A DNA stretch of 29,281 nt from NCBI GenBank assembly GCA_946221025.1, contig CAMIMS010000022.1:1-29281 (forward strand), given 5' to 3'. The DNA is from an uncultured Pseudoclavibacter sp. (lineage in GTDB: Bacteria; Actinomycetota; Actinomycetes; Actinomycetales; Microbacteriaceae). Numbering within the stretch: the stretch's first letter is position 1; every line of letters begins with the position of its first letter. Shown piece after piece: positions 29,023-29,281 of the stretch. The position numbers and the translations under genes were made by a program. Below the pieces are notes generated by a model. That model was not told the DNA's origin, searched no databases, and saw nothing but the letters and a program-made list of their open reading frames with translations.

Positions 29023-29281
29023 ATGGGGCTTGAGGTGCCCGAGATCGCGCCGGCGCTCATCGGGTCGCTTGTGCTGGCGCTCTCGACGCCCGAACTCATC
29101 CGCATCGACTGGACCGAGCACCGACTGCCGAACCGACTCGTCGGGGTGGCCGCGCTTGGGCTCGTGCCGGGCGCGGTGCTGGCAGCGCTTACTCGGCCCG
29201 AGCAGTTGACGGCAGCGGGCCTCTCGGCGGTCGCGGCGCTGCTCGCGTACCTCTTGTTCGCGGTCGCGGGCGGGATGGGGA
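29023..29281 (+). CDS. A24 family prepilin peptidase, N-terminal part
   Basis: The gene is cut by the window end; 86 residues are visible. It begins with a hydrophobic segment, then IRIDWTEHRLPNRLV, which holds the first catalytic Asp (Asp29) followed by the RLPN motif typical of type IV leader peptidases of the A24 family. Two more hydrophobic stretches follow (LVGVAALGLVPGAVLAAL and LSAVAALLAYLLFAVAGG). The visible end AGGMG is where the second catalytic motif (GxGDxK) would be expected. The likely role is cleaving leader peptides of type IV or Tad/Flp pilins at the cytoplasmic membrane. GTG at 29020 is an alternative start three bases earlier. Confidence 0.8.
   Translation, partial: MGLEVPEIAPALIGSLVLALSTPELIRIDWTEHRLPNRLVGVAALGLVPGAVLAALTRPEQLTAAGLSAVAALLAYLLFAVAGGMG

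Noticed and set aside
1..29281. CRISPR array, insertion sequence, prophage or attachment site next to the tRNA
   Set aside because: No spaced direct repeats, transposase, integrase or duplicated tRNA 3' end was seen.

Overview
The window reads as a chromosomal segment of a high-GC actinobacterium, most likely Micrococcales and probably Microbacteriaceae. The grounds are GC-rich third codon positions, frequent GTG starts, a mycothiol conjugate amidase (Mca), DUF501 and DUF4307 proteins, an actinobacterial MntR, and a gene order that partly follows the pth / mfd / mazG / eno / ftsB-like / DUF501 and greA / DUF4307 / mca / uppS / phoH neighbourhoods known from Mycobacterium tuberculosis. There is no insertion sequence, prophage, CRISPR array or rRNA. 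Genes are tightly packed and mostly on the + strand.

Layout. 26-4713: pth, dtd and mfd (peptidyl-tRNA recycling, D-amino acid proofreading, transcription-coupled repair). 4749-7099: a small membrane protein (-), mazG (+) and a second membrane protein (-). 7208-10436: hisS, an MFS exporter and a hexapeptide O-acetyltransferase. 10531-14385: eno, a FtsB/DivIC-like septum protein, DUF501 and a type II NADH dehydrogenase. 14442-14515: a tRNA-Leu(UAA) with an unusually short variable loop, directly behind a strong hairpin. 14733-17971: a manganese ABC importer (binding protein, ATPase, permease) with its convergent regulator mntR. 18068-21375: a LemA-like protein, an AI-2E/PerM family permease and ilvA. 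21492-24809: greA (-), DUF4307 (-), mca, a coupled small membrane protein and uppS. 24810-25239: the only long gap, probably the phoH leader, with a possible 59-codon ORF overlapping phoH by ATGA. 25240-28923: PIN-PhoH ATPase, a small membrane protein, panB and panC. 29023-end: the start of an A24 prepilin peptidase, cut by the window edge.

How the parts work together. The clearest regulated unit is the manganese system. The mntA promoter has good -35 and -10 boxes, and a perfect inverted repeat fills the spacer between them. The mntR gene lies convergent at the operon end and is divergent from lemA. Most other genes are housekeeping. Many start codons have a -10-like hexamer 6-7 bases upstream, which points to widespread leaderless transcription.

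I do not see a clear new multi-gene system. The most interesting signals are small: the tRNA-Leu(UAA) architecture, several promoter-embedded palindromes, a 15-bp hairpin over the ftsB-like start, the putative ORF in front of phoH, and a strand-biased GGATGC motif. All counts and alignments were made by eye.
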